Source of the DNA: Eleginops maclovinus
Taxonomy: Eukaryota > Chordata > Actinopteri > Perciformes > Eleginopidae
Assembly (NCBI RefSeq): GCF_036324505.1
Contig: NC_086366.1
Span: 13,681,427 to 13,745,426, forward strand
Direction of reading: 5' to 3'
DNA: 64,000 bases
In this document: one piece after another, positions 20,350 through 31,565 of the stretch
Layout: the number at the start of each line of letters is the position of its first letter
Numbering within the stretch: position 1 is the stretch's first letter
The notes under the pieces: generated by a model
Database searches by the model: none
What the model was told of the DNA's origin: nothing
Seen by the model: only the letters and a program-made list of their open reading frames with translations
Program-made: the position numbers and the translations under genes

Positions 20350-21002
20350 CTCATTAAGAGGTGAAGATAAAAAAGGGAGTTGTATTACTGTTGTTCATTG
20401 TTGTTATTATTGTTGTTATTGTTGATTTGTCAGATATAAAGATTCTTCTGGTTCTGCATGCCTGCTGAAGCAATTGTCAAATGACTTCACAGATAAGGCT
20501 ATAGTTTCAATTGCACTTTATTTCAATTTTATTTACAGTTTATTTCATTAAAAAAAATATTCATATTATGTGAATGTATTTATTTTGTCACCTTTTTATT
20601 GATTGATTGATTTATATATATATTTGTAATTTTTTTGTTATAAGTCAAATCTAAATATTGGTCCTTTTTTAATTAAAAAGCCTGACTTGATCCTTTAAAA
20701 AAATGTCTTGTCCCGGCTTGATATGTGCCAGGAATTATCAGCCTGTTCAGTGGCTTGATGTGTGTGCAGGTTTACATACACATGTCTAATAAAAGTCTTT
20801 GTGATGATCCCATTTTTTCATGTCATTTTATTTGACAAGGTTTTTGCTTGTTAAACTGTAAGTGGATTTGGTTTATTATTGAATACAAATCAAACCGTGA
20901 GTGAGGTCAATTAAACCTATACAGTGTAAATATTTAATGGGCCCCGGGCCACTTTGTACTATAAAAATTGGGCCTCAAGGTCAAAAAGGTTAAGAACCCC
21001 TG
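20350..21002 (+). repeat. Right inverted arm of the composite hAT
   Basis: 653 bp, the reverse complement of 14877-15529, ending ...GGTTAAGAACCCCTG. The similarity stops exactly where the left arm enters the hAT coding tail (CTCATTAAG), so the arm is a copy of the 3' end and not a natural 5' end. Confidence 0.9.
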
Positions 21003-21010
21003 CTCTAGAG
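21003..21010. repeat. 8-bp target-site duplication CTCTAGAG (right)
   Basis: Perfect match to 14869-14876. Confidence 0.95.
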
Positions 21011-21905
21011 CAGTTCGGACGAGACATGTTGATGACTGCACAAATCCTTATCAAAACAATCCAAGCAATGTCGTCACTGTCTGTGACGTTCTGTCTCCCT
21101 GGCATGCAAATCAGAGAACACGCGGCAACTCGTTACCCTTATCAGATGTGGGCTGAAATCTTAACGTCTACATAAAGGGACTTTATTTTAGAGAGAATGT
21201 TCTGCCAAACTAAATATTTGCCTTTACTAAAAGATAGGAATTACTTAGAAATCCTTAACACCTTTAATTTAAAAATGGGAATGCTAGTTTTTTCTGAACA
21301 GACAAAACTTAATGCTTTCTGTTTGATTAACTGTACACTGCCAGTTATTTGCATTTTAGATCACTGTCTGGAGGAATTTCTTGCCTCAATTTGTGATGGC
21401 ATTTCATAAATGGTAGCATCCTCCATATATGGTCACATCTAGGATTTTTCAGGAGTCTCTTGTGGCACTGCTATCCTGTTGGCCACTGTGTGCTCGGAAA
21501 CAGACTGAGGGTATCAGATACAGACAGACCCAATTAACTTATTCAAAAGGCCAGTGACAGAGAGGATAAAGATCCTGTTCATGGTATAATTCATCTTGAG
21601 CAATGTCTTTCACCCACTTCAAGGGTTTTCCCACCAAGATTCCATACAAGGCTCCGCAGGAAGTCAGAACCGCCTGCGACCATCACTGTTTTACTGCTTT
21701 CTCAGAGGGTGAGGCACTCTGATGATGATGATGATGTGCAGCTCCATTTTCAACAGCAACAAAGCCACACTTTCAAGCCAACATTTAAAAAATGCATACA
21801 TTTAACATAGCTACACCTTTACCAGGTTTGATAACAATTCATCAATAATTATAAATATTTATAAATTATATATATTATTCTGAAATGGACCAATCTGCAT
21901 AAGGA
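21011..21905. other. No gene seen
   Basis: Short open frames only, none recognisable. It is the right half of the locus into which the composite hAT unit inserted. A short (GAT)n run lies at about 21720. Confidence 0.4.
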
Positions 21906-21909
21906 GTAC

Positions 21910-22422
21910 TTTTATATATTTATCTATATTTTGAATATACTTTAAGTAAAAAAATACTCAAAATGTTACTCAAGTAAAAGTACAAACGTATTAGCATCAA
22001 ATATACTTAAAGTACCAAAAGAAAAAAGGTACTCATTATGCAGGTTGGACCAATTCAGAATCATATATATTATATGTTTTGATTATAATAAATGATGCAT
22101 TGGAGTGTTATCACAGCTGGTAAAGGTGCAGCTAGTTTTAATGACTTTGTATACAGCAGGGTAGCTTGTGAATTTACTCCAGGCTTAACAAAAGTCTGAT
22201 TTAAGAGTTTATTATATTTCACATTATTAATCCAATTTGGCAAAGGTTCAAACGGTATTAAATAAATGTAGTGAGGTAAAAGTGAACAATTTACCTCTGA
22301 GTTGTAGTGGAGTGAAAGTAAAAAGTAGCATACATGGAAATACTCAAGCAAAGTACAATTATCTCAAAATTGTACTTTAGTACAGTAATTGAATAAAAGT
22401 ACTTAGTGACTTCCCACATCTG
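21910..22422 (-). mobile_element. Non-autonomous DNA transposon (MITE copy 2)
   Basis: It shares ordered blocks with the next copy: ATGTTACTCAAGTAAAAGTA, TATTAGCATCAAA, GTACTCATTATGCAG, GGGTAGCTTGTGAATTTACT and ATTTACCTCTGAGTTGTAGT. It ends in ACTTCCCACATCTG, the reverse complement of a CAGATGTGGGAAG-type terminus. It has no coding capacity. Left end approximate. Confidence 0.7.
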
Positions 22423-22441
22423 CTAATCTGAGTAGGCATAT

Positions 22442-22606
22442 TCATTTCTTCTGTATCTTCCACTGCTGGCAGTCACCGCCTTTACTCCCTGCTGCACTAG
22501 GCGGCGGTAATGCGCCTATAAACTGCTGTGTCATCGGGCCAATGACTCCACCAAAGAAGAAGACGCTGCAGCAACATGCACTGACGCTGCTAAGTGGAGC
22601 AAACAG
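22442..22606 (+). promoter_or_regulatory. Possible gemin7 promoter and 5' non-coding exon
   Basis: This is the only non-MITE block close upstream of gemin7. It holds GC-richer sequence with CCAATGAC and CTATAAAC-like motifs, followed by GAGCAAACA|GTAAGTCAG, a good splice donor at about 22607. It could splice to the acceptor at 24145 (intron about 1.5 kb). Against this, the CTTCTTCTT/GCGCATTACCGCC(G)CCTAGTGC block resembles a dispersed fish repeat. Low confidence. Confidence 0.3.
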
Positions 22607-22806
22607 TAAGTCAGTGTAGAGATAAACATTAAGAGGGTTTCGTGAAACCTGTTTTAAATTATTGCTCTGTTTGTTACACACTGGTGTAAGGAAGAAAGTT
22701 TGTTTTGTGCTTATGTTGTGTTCAAATGGTGCCCGGTTACATCAGTGTTGTCTTAGCAATAGCAACACGCGCCCATGACGTTGTTTAGTGTTGGTAAAAT
22801 TATCAT

Positions 22807-23317
22807 CAGAGTTGGAAGAAGTACTCAGATCTTGCACTTAATTAAAAGTAAAAATAGCAGAGAGTAGTCCTACTCTGTTCCAAGTAAAAGTCCTGCATCC
22901 AAAATGTTACTCAAGTACAAAAGTATTAGCATCAAAATATAGTTAAAGTACTCATTATGCAGATCAACCCATTTCAGAATCATATATCAGATTTTTTAAA
23001 TTATAATTATTGATCCATTAATGTGTTTAAGAAAGCTGATAAAGGTGCAGTTAGTTTGAATGGCTTTGTATTCTGCAGGGTAGCTTGTGAATTTACTCCA
23101 GGTGTAACTAAAGTCTTTTTTTAAGGGTTGACATCATTAATCCAAATATGCAAAGCAACTAAATACATTAAATTAGTGTAATGGAGTAATAGTACACAAT
23201 TTACCTCTGAATTGTAGTGGGGTGGAAGTACAAAGTAGAAATCTTCATGTGAAATTACTCAAAATTGTACTTAACTACAGTACTTGAGTAAATGTACTTA
23301 GTTACTTTCCGCAACTG
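22807..23317 (-). mobile_element. Non-autonomous DNA transposon (MITE copy 3)
   Basis: 511 bp from CAGAGTTGGAAGAAGTACTCAGATC to GTTACTTTCCGCAACTG. The termini are imperfect inverted repeats of the CAGTGGTGGAA type. It is the most complete of the three copies and has the same internal blocks as copy 2. The flanking octamers (ATTATCAT and GTTGATAT) do not match well, so I cannot confirm a target duplication. Confidence 0.75.
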
Positions 23318-24156
23318 GTTGATATACCGTGGTGAAGATAGTTCTAGGTTAGCTATTTATCAGACATTCACTTCTTCTTACTCAGTTTCACATACTGTGA
23401 GCAGTCTGAGGAAAGTAAGCTCACATCCGAGTTCTTAGCTTAACAACAGGGCTCAGAATTTATTTTATTAAAAACTCTGCAAAAGTTTCGATATCATGTG
23501 ACCTATTGACTCTATCAATCAATGCAGAATTGTATTACTACACTGGGTGAGTATGACATACAACTTTTATATTGGATTTTACTTTCTTTTTCCATAAATA
23601 TAGTTATGAACAGTTAGCAACATTGTCTTGTTTTAAATTATTCCCATGTCATGTAACCCACTGACTCCGTATTAATGCATAATTGTAAAACTCTGGGCAA
23701 GTCGGACATACCTCCTTTTCATTGGATTTTATTCCACCTTTCATTGAAAAGCATTGTTGTCTTTCTTAATCAAAACAGGTATGAAGAACTAGCCAAGTGT
23801 AGTATCAAGGCTGCATGGATTTGGAGTCACTGTGAAATGAAGTGGAAGGTTTTGAAAAAATATTCATATAAAATTTAAAAAATGACTTGTATTCACTGGG
23901 CAGGAATCTTTTCTGCAATTGATTTCAAGGCATCGAAGTACATTAACTGTTCTTAATTGATTAATCAAGTAATGTAAAACAAAACACAATTTTCATCTTC
24001 AGTCCATAATTAGCTGTAATTTGCTATAATTAATCTGTGTGAATATATGCCAAATGCGATCTTTAGAAAGAGCTTTGCCTTAATAGCAGGTTTATTGCTC
24101 CGCTAGTGTTTATGTATTTTGTTTTTCTTTCATAAATATTAGCAGAAAGATTCAAC

Positions 24157-24543
24157 ATGGCAACTCCTGTGTCTGTGCTCCGCCTACCAAAAGGACCCGA
24201 CCCCAACAGCCGAGGATTTGACCCCAAATCAGCTCGTTTCATCGCTCTCTGTCGAACCTCCATTGCCACTTCCGCTTCGTCAGAGACAAATGCTGAGCAG
24301 CTACCGAGAGAGCAGCATGCACGATCTGTGCTGAGAGAGACTTTCCTCCGATGTCTCCTCTCCATGACCAACAAGAAGGTTCATTTTCTCATGCATGAGA
24401 GGGTCAAGGTGGAGGCCACGTTTGGGGCGTCTGACATCGACGTGCTGAACTTTCAGGTGTCGGACCTGCACACTCCCATCGGGGTACAGAAAGAGGCACT
24501 GATCAGGTGTCAGGATGTGATTTCATTCACTTTTGATTCATGA
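24157..24543 (+). CDS. gemin7: Gemin7, SMN-complex Sm-like subunit
   Basis: A 128-residue protein in one coding exon, close to the usual vertebrate length of about 130. Gemin7 binds Gemin6 as an Sm-like heterodimer in the SMN complex, which loads Sm proteins onto spliceosomal snRNAs in the cytoplasm and is also found in nuclear gems. The N-terminus PVSVLRLPKGPDPNSRGF and the Sm-like region from about residue 50 are characteristic: ARSVLRETFLRCLLSM, KVHFLMHERVKVEATFGASDIDVLNFQVSDLHTPIGVQKEALIRCQDVISFTF. The ATG at 24157 (caacATGG, good context) lies 11 bases after a splice acceptor (ATTAGCAG at 24138-24145), so an upstream non-coding exon is expected. No lesions. Confidence 0.95.
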   Translation: MATPVSVLRLPKGPDPNSRGFDPKSARFIALCRTSIATSASSETNAEQLPREQHARSVLRETFLRCLLSMTNKKVHFLMHERVKVEATFGASDIDVLNFQVSDLHTPIGVQKEALIRCQDVISFTFDS

Positions 24544-25745
24544 ACACACTTAAGGCTTTTGTTTCCTGTTTAAACAGCACATATAATTTGGTATAAGAGG
24601 CACTTGGGAGTCTCATTTGTTGTGAGCTCTAATTCCTTACTGTGAGATGATTAGAAAAATGTTTTATATACATTTGAAGGTTGGGCTGTTCACTGTTGTT
24701 TTCAATCCTATTTCGTCCAATCATACTGCTCTGTATGGCTGCTTTTAGAAAATCCAACGCTGATGAGCAGTCTCCCTTTTTCAGCACAAGAGGGAGTCGT
24801 ATGCATGGGTTTTGGTTACATCAGACCATATCTGACCAAAAGGTTGATAATACTATGATGTATGCTGGTGACTTCTAGTGCTTTCAGGAATAATAATAAT
24901 AACATCCAGGAAGTGGCTGTCTGTTCTCTGTATGATGGCTGTTGCTTTCATAATGCAGCCATAAAGACCATGAAATCAATCGATCAAACCAATATTTACC
25001 TTTGCATCACAAACTCTATTTTTGGGTTATATTCTTTTGGAGACTCAGCAGATCATCAACACTGTTATTTTATTTTGTCATTTATTGATTATTAAGGTAA
25101 ATTAAACATTGCACAATTACTTTTGAATAATCTCGTTTGTAGTCTTTTTGGAAACATTTTAAAGATACATGGAAAGGTTTATATTTGTTAAAGGTTGATG
25201 TTGCTTAAGAAAAATAATGTCTAATTAATGTGTGACCCCCAGACTACCACATCCATCGACACTATTTCATATTTTGAATACTCCCTGATCATTTCCTGAG
25301 GATATTGTATCTTCCAGTTTTTTTCTATGCACTTAGAGTAGTAGTTTATCTTTTTGTCGCCAGAATGACTCAGTAAGGTTCACAATAAGAGATGCAATGA
25401 TTAATTAATCCATACGATTAAATATTACCAAATATTTTGCTAATCAATTGATCACTTTCCAAGTAATAATGCCAGGACAATTTATTTTTATCAATTGTAA
25501 GAATGTGCTCTCCTTCCATGTCTTGTAGCAAATTGAATCTCTGAGTTTTTGACTAAACATTTGACAAGGACACCTTGGGCTCTAGGGAATTGTGATGGTA
25601 CATTCTCACTTTTTTATAATGTTTTATATACCAATAATTGAGAGAATGATCTGTAGTTTAGTTAATGAAGATGGCTATTTAATGCAACCCTTTTCACATT
25701 GAAGGCCCTTTAAAAATAAATGTTAATAAAGCTCTTGCTAGACAA
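24544..25745 (+). other. Probable gemin7 3' untranslated region
   Basis: AT-rich, non-coding sequence after the gemin7 stop. The first paired polyadenylation signals I see downstream are AATAAA at 25715 and 25725. The extent is inferred from those hexamers only. Confidence 0.4.
25725..25730 (+). terminator. Polyadenylation signal AATAAA
   Basis: Second of two closely spaced AATAAA hexamers (the other at 25715), followed by GCTCTTGCTAG. It is a candidate 3' end for gemin7. Confidence 0.4.
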
Positions 25746-28700
25746 TTGGTACCAAAGGTAAGACTTTACCTTAAAAGTCCACCTATCCAACATGTAAAAG
25801 CGTTTTATAAACATTGGGAATGAAGGATCAACATATGACAGGAGGAATATCTGACAGAAAATGGAAATATAATTAAGAACGCTTGTGGTTATACCTTTTA
25901 CTATGAAAGAAATAACATATCTTGAGTCAGGAGGGAAGAAGGTCTTGAGATGTTGGAGCCCTGCTGTATCAGTCATGTCATAAGACTTATTTATATACAG
26001 TGTGCATCATAACTGCTCAGCTTTCTGCATGTTGGTCTTAAACTGTACTGTGCTCATTGTAAGTTCAAACCAATGAACAATTAGCTAAAAATAAGAAAAG
26101 GTGAGCAGAAGGCTGTTGCCCTGATGGAGTCTGACCTTCAGCCGAGGGGAGTTGTGGTCATGCACCAGAGCCAGCAAGTATCTGCCCTTCTCTAGAGCCC
26201 CAATGAAAGTCGTTCCTGCGCTCGTGAGTTTTACCTTTATGTTTTCCTCTTTGTGGCTGATTTGGCTGTCTTTGAAGTCATGTTGCATCTCAATGTTTTG
26301 TGTGTCTGATGTACATATTCTCTGTATCATTGTATCTCTAGTTTAGTTCTGTTGTAGGGTTCTTTTCCTCTCATTGCTTAAAAGGATTGCAATTCTCTTC
26401 AGTCATCTCATGTATCTTGTAGCCATTTTGTCTCTCTTTGTAGTTGTGATGTGTCTATAGTCGTTTTGTATCTCTTATAGTTGTGCCCAATATGCCCATT
26501 CAGTAATCCATCAATTAACATGAAAAAATGCATTCATATCTGAATTGGTAAACGCTGAAGAAATTGAAGATTAATTTAGTTGTTTTCAGTTGTTTTCCAA
26601 AACATTCATGGAGTGGATTTACCTCAATGAAAGTAACAGGCCCTCAAACATACTGAGGTCTGTGATGGATCAGGCGCACAACAGATCATTCTTCCTGAAT
26701 GTTTTCTGTAATCTAACACAGCTGACATTGAGCCCAGGCCTGACGGCAGCACAGATATTCATTTCTTAGTCACTTATTTAAATCATTGGTCATAAATACA
26801 GAAGAGCAGGATTTATCATTGTTTAGCACTAGCCTCATGGGGAGTGGGAGGAGGCAGCATCAATACTATTTAATCTTCCTAAAAGGTGTATTTTGCTAGT
26901 TCCCAATAAGTCATTTTACTTGAGTGCCATTAGGCGGTCGTGCCGTGCCTGTGTTTCTTTCTGTACCTGAATTATCTGACCACTCAGTGGAGACAGTCAT
27001 CAGTGAGGCAGTGACTCATCCTCCCTCTCTATCTCTCTATCTCTCGCCCTCCCTCATCCAAAATAGGACTTAAACCTCGTATGACGTCATCCAGCCTTGT
27101 GATTCAATCAGGAAGGCCTCAAGGACAACCAATGTTAATTTTAAATACACTGGCTTGCGCTCTCAGTTTTCGCTCTCACCTCTGTGATGAGTGTCCAAAC
27201 ATCAGCGGGGACACACTGTACATAAACATGTGCATTTCCATTACTTCTTCTCTTCATTTCTGAGGTGTTCTATTATACTTGTACACTATTTAATTTGCAG
27301 GTCATACTGAAGAAAATATGATGACTTGTTGAAAAGAAACTGAACAAATAGTTAAAATGAGTTCAATTTCAACAGTTTAAGTATTTTAGATTGTCATAAT
27401 TATATTTGAACTCAAGTAAAGGATCTAGACCTTAATAAAACAGCTTAAACAGCTAATCATACATTAGTTTGTAAGTCATTAAAAAAAAAGCAAAAGAGGG
27501 CAAGATGTAGGATTTACTTTTTTATTTATATAATGACATTTACAGATTATTTGTAGTGTTGCATGTTTAGAAATGTTATGATCAAATATGATTCAAGTCC
27601 AGAACAGTGTGGTCCTAACTCGGTATTTGGTGATGTTGGCCAAATACTGAAATCATGTTGACTAATTTTGTGTTTCTCTTTTAAACATTTGTATATTAAC
27701 AATTATAAGTACATTTTGTGGATCATTACAACTTGTTTCTGCTGCCCCTTAAGTGGCCATGAAATCCGTTTTGGAAGATTTATCATTGGCCACATGAGTC
27801 TGCTAAATGGAAATCTATTTCTGCATGGCTTTGTTAAAAATATATATTGAGCATCTCTGTAAAATGGCAGCCATAGTTTTAAAAATGGATTGTTCATAAG
27901 ACTTGTCTTTGCTGAAGAGCGGGAGCTAGATTCATGTTCTCTAACTTGTAGCTGTGCACGGGGACACAGTGTCTTAATGTTATCTACTCTTAGTGTTTGT
28001 CTTTCCCCTGAAAAGTCTGCTTCTCCCAGATTTCAGTAGAAAAACATTCCTGCCGCTTAGTATGCATGTGTATTTATGTGTGTGTGTCTGTGTCAATTAT
28101 GATGGTACAAGGAATCTGCCCTGTATAACATCGCTGGCCAACAGGAAGCACATTCCACTCCTTCCTGTTTGTGGCCCTCTCTCACTTCCTAGTAAGTGTC
28201 TGATAACTTAGAAAACCACTTAATCACCCTTTGGCAAAAACCCCTGCCAGCATATTGAAATATCTGGACAGTGACCTCACCATTGTGTATTTTTGGTACA
28301 TTTTATTCGGTACACGATGGAGATGATAATGATTCACGAGATAGCATTCATTAATGAAGTATTCTCAAGTGTTATTATATCAAACTGCACAAGAGGACAT
28401 TTCATAACAAAAGTCAAACAGTAACGGTGGTTCACTCTTTTTAATGTCACCTTTAAATAACATTTAGTTTTTGCTCATTGTCAATGGCCATGTTTTTGTC
28501 AAAAGCATCTCTGGAATTTATTTGTGGTTTGACTAGCAGCAACTCAAGGGATAGCATTATCAGTCAGTTGGTCCCTTATCCCAGACCTCAACAAATATTG
28601 GGACGATTACCATGAAATTTAGAAGATACAATTGTAGAACTGTCAAATATTATTTCAAGTAACATCTACTCTATGCGTAGGAGCCTAAATGCAGTTTGTT

Positions 28701-31300
28701 GATGTTTTGACTTCAATAATTCAGTTCATATTCAAAATGACAGTAATTAATAAATGTGTCATTGAGTTAGAAGGAATAAGAATGAATATTTACAGGTCTA
28801 AGTTGTTACAGTTCATATTTACAGTAATGTGTTAAGTTAATTACTTATTCATATTACAAACGTGTGTGGATAATTTACATGCATAATGTCTCATTTATAT
28901 TACATCTGTAATATTTGGAAATATGTACTCTGATTGTGGCATCTTTTAATTTATTTTTGATACACTCAGAGTAGGTTCCGGGGTTAATCTCGGGTCAGTC
29001 AGGAAATGCAAGAGTGGAGCCATACAGTTTTTTGACCTTTCTCACTCTCTCTCTCGATTTTTGGAATAATTTTATAACTTTGTAAAATGACATTCTTTTC
29101 TGTGCTTATTTTTCTTGAATTGAAGTAAACGGTTGAATTTACCGAGTTGTCCTGTGGATTTTTTGATGTGGATTACGAAGAGGGAAATTGTTACGAGCGT
29201 CAAGCTAAGGCTTCAGCCATTGGAAAGCTACACTATGTATTGGCACAATTGTTATAGACATGCATTGGTCCTTTGTACAATGTCCTAGGGACTTTGGTTT
29301 AAAGTCATGATCATTTTAGTGTTGGTTTAATGTGTGTAATACTTTGGTTTGGTATTGAATACCTGCAAGTCCATCCCCACATAACAGTAACAGCATGTTA
29401 ATAGTGTGGGTGTGGTTCTAGTCTGAAATCACACCCTAGTGCATTAAGTTTTACTTTCCACCATTTTATTTGAATGTCTGAACTCAAAGTGTGAATTTCA
29501 TGTACTTCCCTCATAAATGTCCACAATGGAAGGAAAACTGCTAACAACCCCCACATAGAAACAAGTAAAACCCTGGTTTCCCACCTTTTCTAAAGGCAGC
29601 CCTTGTCCGTGATTGAGTAGACTAACGACCCCAGTGTGTAACATGTTTTAAGGATTCAATCATTAAGTTACTATAAGTAACTTTTAATTACATTTTCTAT
29701 CCTTATTAGTTTTATTTTAATGATGATACATTGACCCAATAGGCTTATTTTTTGATGATTTCAGTGTTTTCTTCTTCATGGGGCTTGGACATTATTCTGT
29801 TAGCTCTTTGGTGGTTGTACTTTTGCAATGCTGGACAAGGTTGTCTAGCAAAGGGAAGGTCTCTGAATAAAGCTCACTGCGCCCTTATGCTATGATTTCA
29901 TATCCTCAGATATAAGCCATGTAGAATGAAAAGTGAATGAGTTCATTTGGGTTAAAGGCTCTCTTTTAACCATCGTTTTTATCTCTTTATTATGTTAAGA
30001 CATTCACAATATAATCATTATTATATGAGGAGTAAGTTGTAAAATATAGGAATCAGTTACGACAACAAGAACAAACTCAATGTACATCCTTGCAAACAGT
30101 CACTCATGAATGTATTTGTTTAGGTTTGTGACTACAAGGTGATATTTACTGTAAAGTGCTCTCTGGAGGTGTTGTTGAAGCAGCCAGACAGGCAGACTCG
30201 AGAGGAATGGCTGAGTCACCGTCAGACTTAGGTTTGTTTGAGTTGCTGCCGTAGGGGAATGTTGGAGGAGCTCCAGCGATTGTGAGGACCAGGCGCTGTG
30301 TGGCAGCCTCACTTCCCTGACTCAAGTGGCCCGAAAGATAAAGAGGCTGGCAGGGGAGTAAGCCAAGTAGACCCCACTGAGCAGTGGGCCTCAAACATAA
30401 ACATGTGTATGTTTAGGGTGAATAGTAATGTGAATGCAACATTATCTTTAGTTTTCTTTTGCTTGAAACTGCAAATTTCAAATTGTTTGAACTTTACTTT
30501 AAGGCACAATATGAAGAGTTGTGTCCAAGATGTTGCCACAGCCTCGTAATGAAAGGGGGACACATATGCACAAATCAAGTCTAGACAGGAAGACATATAT
30601 GAGTAGGTGGGAGGAGAAGGGAAGTGCTAATTAAGAGGAGATTAAAGTTATCTTCATTTATCTATACGTCTGTAGACCTCATCGTGGTCCACTCCCTTCC
30701 CCACAGGAGTAAACACAGGAAGATGCTGCTAATTAGTGTCTGAAGCTGTGATGCTGAAGACCCACTGATATCAGTACTGAAGGGGAAAATGGACCGTCTG
30801 TGACCATTAAATCTGACCAATCAGAAGTGGCAGAGCTGGCATGTGTGAGTCTTACTGTGGGAAAGTGCAGCAGATGGGCATCATGTGTTTTTCATGTTTG
30901 TTTTCAACTGTAGTGATGGTCGGTCCAATGCTTTTTCAGACTGAAATATGCTAACAACTGCTAGATGGATTTCCATTCAACTGTCTGATGGTAACCTGAT
31001 CTTTCCTGTGGTGCCTCCTGAAGGTTGTGTTTTTCTCTAAATAATATAACTGCATTAACAGTAAATCAGAAATGAGTTACAGACATTCATGTTCACCTCA
31101 GGATGAATGGTAATCACTTTTTTGTGAGCCCTTAACTTTCAACATAACGCCATCATCAGTTGAAACTTGGATAGGTTGTTTACCTGTTGTTGGAGCTAAA
31201 AATGGCCTTATGCTGTTTTTGTTTATAATGAATATATTATTATTATTATTAAGTCTTGTTATTTAAGTGTGTTAAATTTGTTTCCATGCTTTTATTTTGA
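25746..31300. other. Intergenic stretch, no gene recognised
   Basis: Scattered short frames only. The two I looked at hardest are 26085-26330 (-) and 30146-30394 (-). Neither has convincing splice sites or a family I recognise. A palindromic cAMP-response-type TGACGTCA lies at about 27082. A CT-rich run lies at 27025-27060. Confidence 0.4.
26085..26330 (-). other. Unassigned open frame with protein-like composition
   Basis: The minus-strand frame ends ...TSAGTTFIGALEKGRYLLAL, then HDHNSPRLKVRLHQG. The composition looks protein-like rather than AT-rich noise, but I cannot name a family. A possible minus-strand acceptor (GAGCGCAG) lies at about 26220, and a weak donor (AAG|GTCAG) at about 26133. 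It could be an isolated exon, a retro-copy or chance. Confidence 0.2.
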
Positions 31301-31565
31301 AGGCATGTTTGGGCACTGGGTGATTAGGGCACCTGGTGTTATTGTGTATATATTGGAGACAGGTGGTGGTGGTAGGAGCACCAGACGGCAAATACTTTTT
31401 TACCAGCCGGATAGATTCAAGCTAACAGGAGAGCCATACGAAAAGCTATAAATAATTAAGATTTGAAACTGTGTTTTTTGTTATTGATACGACAAATAAA
31501 TGCACAAAGGGTGACTGGTCTGGACTTGGATCATTTTTCCCTACGTAAGATTCACTATCTGGTGC
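31300..31565 (+). repeat. Possible degenerate solo LTR
   Basis: A TGTTTGGGCACTGGGTG...GGGCACCTGG segment is followed 180 bases later by GACAAATAAATGCAC and GACTGGTCTGGACTTGG. That arrangement (promoter-like, polyadenylation signal, then a T/G-rich tail) is like fish LTRs. No matching partner or target duplication was found. Weak. Confidence 0.25.

Larger units (their letters stand above)
14877..21002. mobile_element. Composite hAT-type unit with 653-bp inverted arms
   Basis: A 6126-bp unit bounded by CAGGGGTTCTTAACC termini in inverted orientation and a perfect CTCTAGAG duplication. Both ends carry the same 653-bp hAT 3'-terminal sequence, so the unit is mirror-ended rather than having distinct 5' and 3' ends. 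Inside, in order, are the last codons of a hAT transposase (-), a Tc1 element (-) and a BEL/Pao remnant plus LTR (+). No complete hAT transposase is present, so any movement would need an enzyme in trans. The matching duplications suggest that the whole structure, or a precursor with the same ends, was inserted as one unit. Confidence 0.85.

Noticed and set aside
22807..23317. 8-bp target duplication for MITE copy 3
   Set aside because: Flanking octamers ATTATCAT and GTTGATAT match at only about half of positions.
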